Of a DNA stretch of 64,000 nucleotides, positions 28,177 to 37,849 are shown piece after piece. Under the pieces are notes generated by a model. It was given only the letters and a program-made list of their open reading frames with translations, did not search any database and was not told the origin of the DNA. Each line of letters opens with the position of its first letter. Position 1 is the stretch's first letter. Origin of the DNA: Petrimonas sp. IBARAKI (GTDB lineage: Bacteria > Bacteroidota > Bacteroidia > Bacteroidales > Dysgonomonadaceae); assembly GCA_002356435.2 (NCBI GenBank), contig AP018040.2, forward strand, positions 2,790,001 to 2,854,000, given 5' to 3'. The position numbers were made by a program, and so were the translations under genes.

Positions 28177-28262
28177 TGGTCAGCAATCCAGTTAAAATTA
28201 GTGGAGAGGGTAACAAGATGACAATAAGAATACACAAACCATTTCAAATTTAAGCGTTGAGT

Positions 28263-29501
28263 ATGCAAAAAAAAAGACAATTTCAAAGGGCTCTTCTATT
28301 AGCCGCTTTCCTCTTTTTTATTTTCGGATTTCTAACCTGGGTAAACGGTACGTTGATTGCCTTTTTCAAAAAAACTTTTGAACTTAACCATTTCAACTCT
28401 TATTTGGTTACATTTGCCTATTACCTGTCTTACACGCTTATGGCGATACCTTCATCCATGGTTTTGAAGAAGATCGGGTTCAAAAACGGTATGTCGACGG
28501 GCTTACTGATAATGGCATTAGGATGTGGACTCTTTATCCCGGCAGCCAAATTGGCATCATATCCCATTTTTTTAGTTGGACTGTTTACCACCGGCATCGG
28601 GTTAACGCTTCTCCAAACGGCTATTAATCCCTATGTTACTTTAATGGGGCCCCATGAAAGCGGTGCCAAACGCATCAGTTTTATGGGGTTCTCCAATAAA
28701 ATCGGAGGCATCATCGGGCAACTGGTGTTGGGTAGCATCTTGCTGCATGGGGCAACAAACATCGTACAACAGGATGAACTTAATAAAATAATATTTCCCT
28801 ATTTAATTATTACGGCCTTGTTTGTTGTGATGTCCTTTATTCTGAGAAAAAACAATTGGTTCCCTGAAATCGAAGAGGAAAAGGAGGAGCACAAAACTCT
28901 TTCAACACACAACGACAAAAAAAATGTATTTCAATTTCCAAACCTGGTTTTAGGGGTAATCGCTTTATTTTGTGCCGGAGCTACAGAAGTAATGGCAATT
29001 GACAGCATTATTAATTACGGGATGTCGTTAGGTTTTCCGGAAACCCGGGCTAAACTTTTCGGGTCATTTACTTTAATTGCAATGATAATGGGCTATCTAT
29101 CGGGAATGATCCTGATACCCAAATATATAAAACAAGAGAAACTTTTAAAATATGGAGCCATTACAGGTAGTATTTTGGCAATACTGGTTATATATAGTCA
29201 TTCGTCCGTTTCTGTTTTCATGGTATCGCTACTCGGATTTGTGAATGCTCTGTTTTGGCCGGCTATATGGCCACTCGCTTTGGAAGGCTTGGGGCGCTTT
29301 GTAAAAATAGGCTCAGCCCTGCTTATTATGAGCGTAGTTGCAGGTGCTGTTGTACCGTTGCTTTATGGATTAATTGCAGACACAATTGACAGTACTCAAA
29401 AAGCTTATTGGATACTTATACCGTGTTATTTATTTATTGCATATTATGGTTATTTCGGATACAAAATTAAAAGTTGGGATAAACAAAATCCATGGGAATG
29501 A
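28263..29501 (+). CDS. FucP-type sugar MFS transporter
   Basis: 412 residues from the ATG at 28263 (an in-frame TTG two codons earlier is less likely). About 12 transmembrane helices are visible. The opening 'FFIFGFLTWVNGTLIAFFKK' and 'LTLLQTAINPYVTLMGP' match the fucose/glucose/galactose:proton symporter family (FucP/GluP) found in most Bacteroidota glycan loci. It sits after the glycosidase and oxidoreductase genes of the second SusCD locus and should import the monosaccharide, possibly modified, that they release. Substrate cannot be told from sequence. Confidence 0.88.
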   Translation: MQKKRQFQRALLLAAFLFFIFGFLTWVNGTLIAFFKKTFELNHFNSYLVTFAYYLSYTLMAIPSSMVLKKIGFKNGMSTGLLIMALGCGLFIPAAKLASYPIFLVGLFTTGIGLTLLQTAINPYVTLMGPHESGAKRISFMGFSNKIGGIIGQLVLGSILLHGATNIVQQDELNKIIFPYLIITALFVVMSFILRKNNWFPEIEEEKEEHKTLSTHNDKKNVFQFPNLVLGVIALFCAGATEVMAIDSIINYGMSLGFPETRAKLFGSFTLIAMIMGYLSGMILIPKYIKQEKLLKYGAITGSILAILVIYSHSSVSVFMVSLLGFVNALFWPAIWPLALEGLGRFVKIGSALLIMSVVAGAVVPLLYGLIADTIDSTQKAYWILIPCYLFIAYYGYFGYKIKSWDKQNPWE

Positions 29502-30132
29502 ATAGAACAATAATTAAAGGAAAGATCTTTCTCAATAAGGTAATCCTGGAAGGATACACCGGAATACCGCAGGGTAAGTTTCGCTAATACCGGATCAGAC
29601 GCTTCATATATATCGCTGCACTAAGCAACCCTATGGCAATTCTTAACTAAAAACACAATCTTCTTTTTTTAGCATTACGACCGTGTTATTTTTCGCATTT
29701 TATCACAAATATTTCGTGAATTATCTAAATTGAACACAAGAAAAACTTTTCCTTTGAACATTAAAATATTTTAATTTCTATTGTTTTATTTTCAGTATGT
29801 GAAATGTGCGACAAAAGGGATCAACCAGTAACCCTTTGTATTACTTGGCTTTGTGTGTGTGGAAGAAAGCAATGGGAAAAATACATCAATCCTCTTGCTT
29901 TCAGATTAATTAAGCTAATTTTATAAATTATTAAACCAATAAATATTGAGACCAAAGAACATAAAAAAAAACCTTTAATAAGTACTCTGTAAAAAGAATA
30001 CAGAAGTATTGAAGACATTGCTATGCAAATTAGTATAAAAATTTATGAGTAAATAAAACTCTCTTATTATGTGTTAAACTTTTAAAGAAAAATCGCAAAT
30101 ACCATTTGCAACATTTATTAAAAAAAAGTAAT
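29502..30132. other. Intergenic region and leader of the third susC
   Basis: About 630 AT-rich bases with no credible gene. It should contain the promoter and a long 5' leader. A stretch at 29788-29814 resembles 15103-15130 upstream of the second susC (shared ATTTTC...AGT.TG.GAAA.TG..ACAA pattern), and TTTGCAACAT at 30105-30114 parallels TTTGCCACAT at 15381-15390. The two susC genes therefore share leader sequence as well as coding sequence. Confidence 0.6.
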
Positions 30133-33100
30133 ATGAAAAACAACGATTTATTAAGCGCTTGTCTCGTTTTATATCCTTTCAGGAGTGGCTTATCAAAAAT
30201 CAAAAAAATCTTGATGGTAATTCTGGTTGTATTTCTGCCTCTAACTATTGTTAAAGCAGGAAATACTAAGAGTTCAATGGAGATAAGTCAACAACAGAAA
30301 AAACAAATTTCAGGTTTAATCAGGGACGTAAACAATGAGCCTATTATTGGTGCGAATATCATTGAAAAGAATGTGCCGGGTAATGGAACGGTTACTGATG
30401 TAGATGGCAGGTTTACTTTGAGTATCGAAGAAAATGCAACAATACTGGTTTCTTATATTGGATATTTACCGCAAGAGATCAGCGTGGCAGGAAAGACCTA
30501 TTTTGAAGTTATCCTGCAAGAAGATACAAAGACCTTAGATGAAGTTGTGGTAGTAGGTTATGGAACCCAATCAAGAGAAACTATTACAACATCAATCTCT
30601 AAACTTGATAATAAAGTGCTTGAGAATATTCCCTTTACAAATGCAGCTAACGCTTTGAAAGGTACAATTCCCGGGATGCGTGTTCAAACAGTTTCAGGTC
30701 AACCAGGTTCTTCACCAAGAATAATAATAAGAGGTGGAAGTTCTATCAAGAGTCCTGACAGTGCAACTCCTTTATATGTGATTGATGGGGTTACACGTTA
30801 TAATATGAATGATATCAATCAATCTGACATTGAATCTATTCAAGTTCTTAAGGATGCTGCATCAACTGCTATATATGGGGCCTTAGGGTCAAATGGCGTT
30901 GTTATTATTCAGACAAAATCAGGACGATCTGGAAAAATTCAAGTTAATTATAAATATGATCTGACACTTTCTGAAGCGAGCAGAAGGTATGATTTACTCA
31001 GCGCAAAAGATTTCGTTTATTTTTCTCGATTGGGACTCTACAATACCGGTCAAATTAATTCAGCCCTATTAGCTCAACTCGACGGCTCAACTTATGCAGG
31101 TGGAGCCGGTAATGGCTTGTCGAAAGATTATTACTCGAGCTTAATGTATTTAACTCCCGAAAATCAACATAAGTTGAATGAAGGCTGGCAAAGTATTCCT
31201 GATCCACTTAACCCATCTAAAACCCTTATTTTTGAAGATAATGATTACCAAAGTATTTTATTCAGATCTGGTATTTCGCACAATCACTCTTTTGCTGTAA
31301 CAGGTGGGAGTGACAAGGCGACTTTTCATTTAGGGATTGGATATTCTGATAATGAAGGAATTGCAATTACTACCGATTATAAGCGTTTTACGTTAAACTT
31401 TAGTGGAGATATACAAGTTACTAAAAATACAAGTGCTTTTGCCAGAGTAATGTACTCGAACAGAAGTGATAGACAAGTTCACACAAATGACATTTTTAAA
31501 AGTGGACTTCTAATGCCTCCTACAAATAGATTGTATTATGAAGATGGGACTTTAGCCTCAGGAAGGAATTTTGGCTTTGCCAATCCATTATACAGTTTAT
31601 CAGTTTACAAGCCAAGAAATCTTGCAAACGATTTAACCTTGATTGTAGGTGGTCAGGTGAACATTATCCCTGGACTTGTTTTTAAACCACAGTTTTCATG
31701 GAATCAAATTACTAGTTATAACAGAAATTTCCGCACAGCTTTCTGGAATGGATTTGCTTCATACGATACTTCACGTAATGCTAATGCCTCATTTTCGCAG
31801 AACTTCAGTCCTCAATTTAATGCTGTACTTGATTACGCAAAAAGTATAAAAGACCATGATATAAATCTTATGGCAGGATTATCGTATTTTGGAAGAAATA
31901 ATGACAGTTTCAATGCTGCAGGTAATGGTGCCGCTACAGATCTAATACCAACATTAAATGCTTCTGCAGTTCCCACCTCTGTTTCAGGATCTGAAAGTAA
32001 CCATGTCCTGTTAGGATATTTTTCAAGAGCAACATATAGCTATAAGCAAAAATATCTGGTTAATGCTAGTCTAAGATACGATGGAGCTTCAAATTTAGGT
32101 GAAAATAATAAATGGGGTATCTTTCCAGGAATCTCGCTAGGATGGCATGTCGATAAAGAGAATTTTTGGAATGCTCTACCGAAAGATTTGATAAAGTTAA
32201 AATTGAGAGGTAGTTATGGTGTAACTGGAAATATCAGCGGACTTGGATGGTATCAAGCTCAAGGTGAATATAATTCAAGTAACAAGTATAATGGTAATTC
32301 AGCTATACAAATTTCAGTTTTGCCAAACCAAGGATTAAAATGGGAACAATCTAAAACACTAGATTTTGGAGTTGACATGGGATTGTTTAACAGGAGAATA
32401 GATGTAATTCTTGATTACTATAGAAGAGTTAATGATAACCTATTAACAACGTTAGATATGCCACCTTCAACCGGTTTTTCAAGTATTATTACAAATTATG
32501 GTTCTTTAGAAAATAAAGGGTACGAATTCGGATTAAACGCTCGAATAATGCCCTATTCATCAGACTTTCAATGGAATTTATCTTTTAATGTTGCCAAAGT
32601 AAACACAAAAATACTTCACCTTCCTCCTAATGGCATTGAAAATAACCGTGTTGGAGGAGAATATATATGGGATGATAAATTAGGTGATTATGCTTGGAAA
32701 GGAGGATTACAAGAAGGTGGAAAAATTGGAGAATTATTCGGATATAAACAAGTAAGTATTTTTGCAACAGATGAAGAAGCTGCTGCTGGACCAACTGATA
32801 CTTTAATTCCAAGGACAGATAAAACAAAGCATGGAGGTGACGTAAATTGGTTGGATTCTGATAAAAATGGTATAATAGATTCGAGGGATAAAGTCTACAT
32901 GGGGAATCAGTACCCAGACTTAACTGGTGGCTTTTCAACTTTCCTTGAATATAAAAACTTAAGCTTAAGTGTTCGCATGGATTATACTTTAGGAGGAACA
33001 CTATACTATGAAACAGGGGCTAGAATTGAAGGCAATTTCTCTGGAGCAAACGCATTGAGTAAAAAGATTTTACGCTCATGGCAAAAGCAAGGAGATATTA

Positions 33101-33402
33101 CTGACATCCCTAAATATTACTGGGCTGATCAAAATGCAAACTGGAATGTTTGGAACAATCGTGGAAGTTCAAGATATTATCAGAAAACAGATTTTCTTAG
33201 TTTGCGTGAAATTACTCTGTCTTACAGTTTACCCTCCAATTATTTACAAAAGATGAAATTATCTGGATTACGTTTACATCTAACAGGAAGTAATTTACAT
33301 TATTTTACAAATTTTGAAGGGTTGAATCCTGAACAATCGAGCTCTGACACTGCCTATCCGGTACCCAGAGAATTCATATTTGGATTGTCGATTAATTTTT
33401 AA
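30133..33402 (+). CDS. SusC/RagA-family TonB-dependent outer-membrane receptor
   Basis: 1089 residues from the ATG at 30133; the upstream TTG at 30106 is rejected because 30133 aligns exactly with the start of the second susC (both begin MKNND). The signal ends near IVKAGN. It has a carboxypeptidase-regulatory-like domain (KKQISGLIRDVNNEPIIGANI), plug VVVVGYGTQSRE, the SusC signature 'DIESIQVLKDAASTAIYGALGSNGV' region, and a barrel ending FIFGLSINF. An EF-hand-like loop DSDKNGIIDSRDKV lies near residue 910. No STN domain. Its partner susD starts 19 bases downstream. N-terminal similarity to the second susC indicates duplication or recombination, while the barrels differ. Confidence 0.96.
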   Translation: MKNNDLLSACLVLYPFRSGLSKIKKILMVILVVFLPLTIVKAGNTKSSMEISQQQKKQISGLIRDVNNEPIIGANIIEKNVPGNGTVTDVDGRFTLSIEENATILVSYIGYLPQEISVAGKTYFEVILQEDTKTLDEVVVVGYGTQSRETITTSISKLDNKVLENIPFTNAANALKGTIPGMRVQTVSGQPGSSPRIIIRGGSSIKSPDSATPLYVIDGVTRYNMNDINQSDIESIQVLKDAASTAIYGALGSNGVVIIQTKSGRSGKIQVNYKYDLTLSEASRRYDLLSAKDFVYFSRLGLYNTGQINSALLAQLDGSTYAGGAGNGLSKDYYSSLMYLTPENQHKLNEGWQSIPDPLNPSKTLIFEDNDYQSILFRSGISHNHSFAVTGGSDKATFHLGIGYSDNEGIAITTDYKRFTLNFSGDIQVTKNTSAFARVMYSNRSDRQVHTNDIFKSGLLMPPTNRLYYEDGTLASGRNFGFANPLYSLSVYKPRNLANDLTLIVGGQVNIIPGLVFKPQFSWNQITSYNRNFRTAFWNGFASYDTSRNANASFSQNFSPQFNAVLDYAKSIKDHDINLMAGLSYFGRNNDSFNAAGNGAATDLIPTLNASAVPTSVSGSESNHVLLGYFSRATYSYKQKYLVNASLRYDGASNLGENNKWGIFPGISLGWHVDKENFWNALPKDLIKLKLRGSYGVTGNISGLGWYQAQGEYNSSNKYNGNSAIQISVLPNQGLKWEQSKTLDFGVDMGLFNRRIDVILDYYRRVNDNLLTTLDMPPSTGFSSIITNYGSLENKGYEFGLNARIMPYSSDFQWNLSFNVAKVNTKILHLPPNGIENNRVGGEYIWDDKLGDYAWKGGLQEGGKIGELFGYKQVSIFATDEEAAAGPTDTLIPRTDKTKHGGDVNWLDSDKNGIIDSRDKVYMGNQYPDLTGGFSTFLEYKNLSLSVRMDYTLGGTLYYETGARIEGNFSGANALSKKILRSWQKQGDITDIPKYYWADQNANWNVWNNRGSSRYYQKTDFLSLREITLSYSLPSNYLQKMKLSGLRLHLTGSNLHYFTNFEGLNPEQSSSDTAYPVPREFIFGLSINF

Positions 33403-33421
33403 TTATTAAAATTATTAAAAA

Positions 33422-34909
33422 ATGAAAAAAAATAATTCAATAACTATACTATTGTCACTAATACTATTCTCATTTCTTTCTTGTGACAACTTATTGAATC
33501 TCGAACCAACCAGTAACATTACTACTGCTTCTTTTTGGAAAACAGAAGACGATGCAAAGGGAGCTATATACGGAATGTATGCGAGATTTAGAAATGTAAC
33601 AAATAGTAATCTTTTTTTATGGGGTGAAGCACGGAGCCAGAACCTGAAACAATCTGTCGGAAATGATTTTAGTAACATGAGAATATTTCAAAACACTTTA
33701 GATGCTGTAGATGCGGGTCCAAGCTGGAGTACACTTTATCAGGTCGTGAATGATGCTAATTTAATTTTAAAATATGTTCCGGAAATTAGTTTTTTAGATG
33801 GAAACAACAAAAATCAAATATTGGCAGAAGCTTATTCAATGAGAGCTTTTTGTTATTTCGTTATGGCAAGAACATGGGGTGGTGTAATAATATTTACAGA
33901 ACCTACTGAGGGATATATACCTGAAAAAATGTATAAAGAGCGTTCATCGATAGAAGACTGCTTTAAACTAATTAAAGATGACATTGATAAAGCTATAAGT
34001 CTATACCCGGATAATAACTTTATTACCGGTAGAAACAGGTGGTCAAAACCTGCGACAAACGCATTAAAAGGAGATGTGTATTTATGGACAGGAAAAGTTA
34101 TGAATGGTGGGAATTCCGATTTTTCAACTGCACTGAATGCTTTAACCGAAATAGAATCGAGTGATGTAATGTTATTATCTGAATTCAATAGAGTTTTTGA
34201 TTATGATAATAAAGGAAATAAAGAAATACTTTTTGCAAGTAGATTTCAATTATACGAGTCAAGTAACACAGGTTATTATAGGATGTACATAGACCAATTA
34301 CCACCTAATCCCGCTCCAGGAGCCAGTGAAGTAATTGGAGTACCAAGAGATGGTAATTATTGGACATTATCAGATGAAAGCCTTGCTATGTTTTCAAATG
34401 AAGATCAAAGAAAAGACGGAACTTTCTATGAATTATATTCATTTGATGCAGCTACTGGTCTCTATTCTAAATTCTATGGATGTATTCAAATGAAGTTCAA
34501 TGGAGTTGTTGATGCAGGAAGTAGATATTTTCTAGATGATGTGATTATATATCGGTATGCAGATGTTTTATTAATGAAAGCTGAAGCTGAAAATGCTTTA
34601 GGCAAAGATCCATCCACTTCGATTAATAAAATAAGGCAAAGAGCATACGGTGAAAATTATTCTAAACATGTATTTGTCAATGGAAGTAAAGCCCAAAACG
34701 ATATGGAAATTTTAAATGAAAGGTTATTGGAGCTTTTTTATGAGGGAAAACGATGGTGGGACTTAATTCGATTTGACAAAGTATTTGAATTGGTTCCATA
34801 CTTTAAAGAAAATCCTCAAGACAAATATAGACTGTTATGGCCTATTGGATTAAATATATTGAGCATGGAGCCAAATATTTCACAAAATCCAGGTTATCAA
34901 GAGCGATAA
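33422..34909 (+). CDS. SusD/RagB-family glycan-binding surface lipoprotein
   Basis: 495 residues; signal ending SFLSC (Cys21). SusD features: 'AEAYSMRAFCYFVMARTWGGVIIF' region near residue 140, 'RYADVLLMKAEAENALG' near 380, 'NERLLELFYEGKRWWDLIRF' near 425, and 'LLWPIGLNILSMEPNISQNPGY' at the end. It is shorter than the other two SusD proteins. It partners with the preceding SusC. The downstream genes (two propeller and two BNR proteins) are co-directional and probably process the same glycan. Confidence 0.95.
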   Translation: MKKNNSITILLSLILFSFLSCDNLLNLEPTSNITTASFWKTEDDAKGAIYGMYARFRNVTNSNLFLWGEARSQNLKQSVGNDFSNMRIFQNTLDAVDAGPSWSTLYQVVNDANLILKYVPEISFLDGNNKNQILAEAYSMRAFCYFVMARTWGGVIIFTEPTEGYIPEKMYKERSSIEDCFKLIKDDIDKAISLYPDNNFITGRNRWSKPATNALKGDVYLWTGKVMNGGNSDFSTALNALTEIESSDVMLLSEFNRVFDYDNKGNKEILFASRFQLYESSNTGYYRMYIDQLPPNPAPGASEVIGVPRDGNYWTLSDESLAMFSNEDQRKDGTFYELYSFDAATGLYSKFYGCIQMKFNGVVDAGSRYFLDDVIIYRYADVLLMKAEAENALGKDPSTSINKIRQRAYGENYSKHVFVNGSKAQNDMEILNERLLELFYEGKRWWDLIRFDKVFELVPYFKENPQDKYRLLWPIGLNILSMEPNISQNPGYQER

Positions 34910-34952
34910 ATCTATAAATTTAACATAAGATTTGGGAATCAACAGTTTCCTA

Positions 34953-34986
34953 TTTTTGCAACAGAAGGCAAAGATGCTTGCAAAAA
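34953..34986 (+). terminator. Weak hairpin after third susD
   Basis: A 9-bp stem (TTTTTGCAA 34953-34961, TTGCAAAAA 34978-34986) with a 16-nt loop, between susD and the propeller gene. AU-rich and without a clear T-run, so attenuation or mRNA processing is as likely as termination. Confidence 0.35.
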
Positions 34987-35031
34987 TTCAAAGATTGACT
35001 TTTATTTAAAAACTCATTTATCATTTAAGAT

Positions 35032-36513
35032 ATGACTGAAATAAAATCAAAAAAATACAACATTATGATGAGGATATTAATTATTCATCTGATTGCTTGC
35101 TTATTAATTCCATTTTCGCTTGTGGGGCAAACATCACTAGAATTAAATAATAAAAGAGAGTTGTTTGTTGATGATTATTTTATTGACAAGCTATATGGAA
35201 TTGAAATTAAAATGCACACCCCCATTGATGAGGGGGCTGTTCTTTATTTCGACAAACCGTGGGAAGGTCCTTTCTGTGGTTATGTGACAATAATTAAAGA
35301 CAATAATACTTATAGGGCATATTACCGAGGTTCGCAAGGGGGTAGAGATGGAAACAACAACGAAGTTACTTGTTATGCAGAATCAAAAGATGGAATAAAA
35401 TGGTACAAGCCCAATTTAGGGATCCATACGATTCAAGGATCAAAAGACAATAACGTTGTTCTGGCAAATGTTGCCCCTGTTCCTCATAATTTTAGCCCTT
35501 TTCTTGATAAAAATCCAAAAGCCAGACCTGATCAAAAATATAAAGGCCTTGGTGGAGTCGACAAGACTGGTTTATTGGCATATGTATCAGAAGACGGTAT
35601 CCATTGGAAAGAATTACAAAAAGAAGCTGTGTTTAAAAAGGGAGTTTTTGACTCACAAAATGTTGTATTTTGGTCCGAAAGCGAAAAATGTTATGTTTGT
35701 TATTTTCGTATCTGGTCCGATGGAGGATTTACTTCATATAAAGGATTTAGATCTGTAGGACGCTCAATATCAAATGATTTTATCAATTGGTCAGAACCAC
35801 AAGCTATGACATTTGGCGATGCCCCTATGGAGCATCTCTATACTCAACAAACAAGTCCGTACTTCAGGGCTCCGCATATATATGTTGCAATTGGTGGCAG
35901 ATTTATGCCCGGACGTCAGGTTTTGACAGAAGAACAAGCAAAAAAGCTCAACGTAAATCCCGGTTATTTCAAAGATTGCTCGGATGCCTTTTTTATGACT
36001 TCACGGGGAGGAAATGTATATGATCGTACTTTTATGGAAGCATTTATCCGTCCAGGGATCGGATTAGACAATTGGGTCTCACGATCCAATTATCCTGCTC
36101 TGAATGTCGTACAGACAAGTCCAACTGAGATGTCCATATACGTTAATCAGGATTACGCTCAACCTACAGCTCATTTACACAGATATTCTTTAAGATTGGA
36201 TGGATTCACGTCATTGTCTGCTCCGTATAAAGGAGGGGAACTCCTCAGCAAAGCATTTACTTTTTCAGGCAAAGAACTTGAAATAAACTATTCAACTTCT
36301 GCGGCCGGTGAACTTAAATTTGAAATTCAAGATGAAGAAGGGAAGCCAATCCCTGGTTATACGATGGAAGATTCAGATACAATCATTGGTAATGAAATCT
36401 CGAGAATTGTAACCTGGAAAGGAAATAAAAACGTAGAATCACTAGCCTCAAAAACGGTTCGTTTAAGAATTCTCATGAAAGATGCTGATTTGTATTCGTT
36501 GAAATTTAATTGA
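35032..36513 (+). CDS. Exported beta-propeller protein, GH32/GH43-like fold (copy 1)
   Basis: 493 residues as annotated; the export signal begins at Met12/Met13 (ATG 35065 or 35068), so the mature start may be shorter than the first ATG implies. Repeated strands with 'SEDGIHWKEL', 'SKDGIKWYKP' and 'FDSQNVVFWSESEKC' look like a five-bladed propeller of the kind found in GH32/GH43/GH68-type enzymes, with a C-terminal beta domain (about 400-493). Catalytic carboxylates cannot be assigned. The last 248 residues are identical to those of the gene at 37850-39298, while the first 245 are clearly diverged, indicating recent gene conversion. Its glycosidase role is inferred from context. Confidence 0.6.
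   Translation: MTEIKSKKYNIMMRILIIHLIACLLIPFSLVGQTSLELNNKRELFVDDYFIDKLYGIEIKMHTPIDEGAVLYFDKPWEGPFCGYVTIIKDNNTYRAYYRGSQGGRDGNNNEVTCYAESKDGIKWYKPNLGIHTIQGSKDNNVVLANVAPVPHNFSPFLDKNPKARPDQKYKGLGGVDKTGLLAYVSEDGIHWKELQKEAVFKKGVFDSQNVVFWSESEKCYVCYFRIWSDGGFTSYKGFRSVGRSISNDFINWSEPQAMTFGDAPMEHLYTQQTSPYFRAPHIYVAIGGRFMPGRQVLTEEQAKKLNVNPGYFKDCSDAFFMTSRGGNVYDRTFMEAFIRPGIGLDNWVSRSNYPALNVVQTSPTEMSIYVNQDYAQPTAHLHRYSLRLDGFTSLSAPYKGGELLSKAFTFSGKELEINYSTSAAGELKFEIQDEEGKPIPGYTMEDSDTIIGNEISRIVTWKGNKNVESLASKTVRLRILMKDADLYSLKFN
35769..36511 (+). repeat. Direct repeat copy 1 (743 bp), converted tract
   Basis: Nearly identical to 38554-39296 at a constant offset of 2785. I found three differences, all synonymous third-position changes (AAT/AAC, ACT/ACC, ATT/ATC). 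It ends at the stop codon, where TGA and TAG diverge. A further 44-bp exact match lies just upstream (35667-35710 against 38473-38516), separated by a diverged stretch with a 21-bp length difference. Confidence 0.95.
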
Positions 36514-36544
36514 TTTTTTCTTGCTAAACTTGTAATGGCAAATA

Positions 36545-37828
36545 ATGAAATTGAAGAGAATACTTAATTTATTGCTAATATCTTGTGCGCTGTCGAATGT
36601 ATGCGCACAAGATACTTTAAGAAATAAAAATAAAGCATTTTTCTCAAATAATTTAAACTTGACACAATTGATACCATACAAGATAATTTCTACTGGAAAA
36701 AATAGTGGAGACTACCAGGCAGTACCGGATATGTGTCGGTTAAAAAATGGTGATATAATAGTTGTTTTTTATGCGGGAGATAATCATGTAACTTTTCCAA
36801 GTGAAAAATATCCAAAAGCAGGTAGAATTTGTTTGACAAGGTCAAAAGATGAGGGTCAGACGTGGAGTACTCCAATTACAATATTTGATGATGCCCATGA
36901 TAACAGAGATCCCCATATTAATCAATTAAGCGACGGCACAATAATTTGTAGTTTCTTTTCGCTTGAATTTGAATTGAGTACAAAAAAATGCAATTATGAA
37001 AAAAAAATAGAAAATACAAAAGAAGAATCAATAAATTATGGTAATAATCCAGATCTCTTAAGAGATTTGGAGATAGAAACAATGCCTCCAACAAAAAAAT
37101 GGACAGGAAGGGGTCCATTTATCATAAAGTCTTATGATGACGGGAATAGTTGGGAACAAGAGCCAGTATTAATACCGACACATGATATTGACTGGTATAG
37201 TTCAGCTAAAGTTCAAGAATTACCCGATGGAAGATATCTTCTTCCAATTTATCATACAGATTTATACAAAAATTCAGGATGGGGAGGTGTTGTTTTTTCT
37301 TTAGATAAAGGGACAACATGGAATAATATTACATCGATAGGGAAGGAGGCCAATTTGATGTTAGCCGCAGAGACAGAGGTAATTCTATTAAACGACAACA
37401 CTCTATATGCAATCATGAGAGGAGATGGATTTAAAATAAATATGCATTATTCTGTTAGTTATGATATGGGAAAATCGTGGAAATCAGTAAACGATATTGG
37501 TTTTGCTGGTCATTCACCTTCTTTCACACGTCTTAAAAGTAACGAAATTATACTCTCCTATCGCGCTTATGATCCTCAACTAGGATATTATACTGGAATT
37601 AGAATGAGTCGCGACGAAGCAAAAACATGGGAAGGCCCCTATTTAATTGATACAAAGGTAGGTGCTTATCCATCAACAGTAGAGTTAAAGGATGGCTCTG
37701 TTTTAATTGTTTATTATGAGGAAGGTTTAAATAGTTCAATACGGGCAGTACGCTTTAGAAAACCCACCTACTCTGTAAATAATTCTTTATTACAAATTTT
37801 AAATGTGGATTATCTTCCTTTAGAATAA
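36545..37828 (+). CDS. Exported BNR-repeat (sialidase-superfamily) protein
   Basis: 427 residues with a signal peptide ending near VCAQ22. Five Asp-box-like repeats are visible: SKDEGQTW (100-107), SYDDGNSW (196-203), SLDKGTTW (252-259), SYDMGKSW (305-312) and the variant SRDEAKTW (355-362), as in six-bladed sialidase-type propellers. The N-terminal 'PDMCRLKNGDIIVVFYAG' region is common in PUL-encoded BNR enzymes, but a canonical sialidase FRIP motif is absent. Exo-acting glycosidase activity is likely; sialic acid as substrate is not supported. It is located between the two propeller genes carrying the 743-bp repeat, so recombination between them would delete it. Confidence 0.75.
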   Translation: MKLKRILNLLLISCALSNVCAQDTLRNKNKAFFSNNLNLTQLIPYKIISTGKNSGDYQAVPDMCRLKNGDIIVVFYAGDNHVTFPSEKYPKAGRICLTRSKDEGQTWSTPITIFDDAHDNRDPHINQLSDGTIICSFFSLEFELSTKKCNYEKKIENTKEESINYGNNPDLLRDLEIETMPPTKKWTGRGPFIIKSYDDGNSWEQEPVLIPTHDIDWYSSAKVQELPDGRYLLPIYHTDLYKNSGWGGVVFSLDKGTTWNNITSIGKEANLMLAAETEVILLNDNTLYAIMRGDGFKINMHYSVSYDMGKSWKSVNDIGFAGHSPSFTRLKSNEIILSYRAYDPQLGYYTGIRMSRDEAKTWEGPYLIDTKVGAYPSTVELKDGSVLIVYYEEGLNSSIRAVRFRKPTYSVNNSLLQILNVDYLPLE

Positions 37829-37849
37829 AAAATATAAAATGACTATCAT

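Noticed and set aside
35787-36023. 78-codon frame found identically again at 38572-38808
   Set aside because: Apparent duplication is only a by-product of the 743-bp repeat; it is an out-of-frame shadow of the propeller genes.
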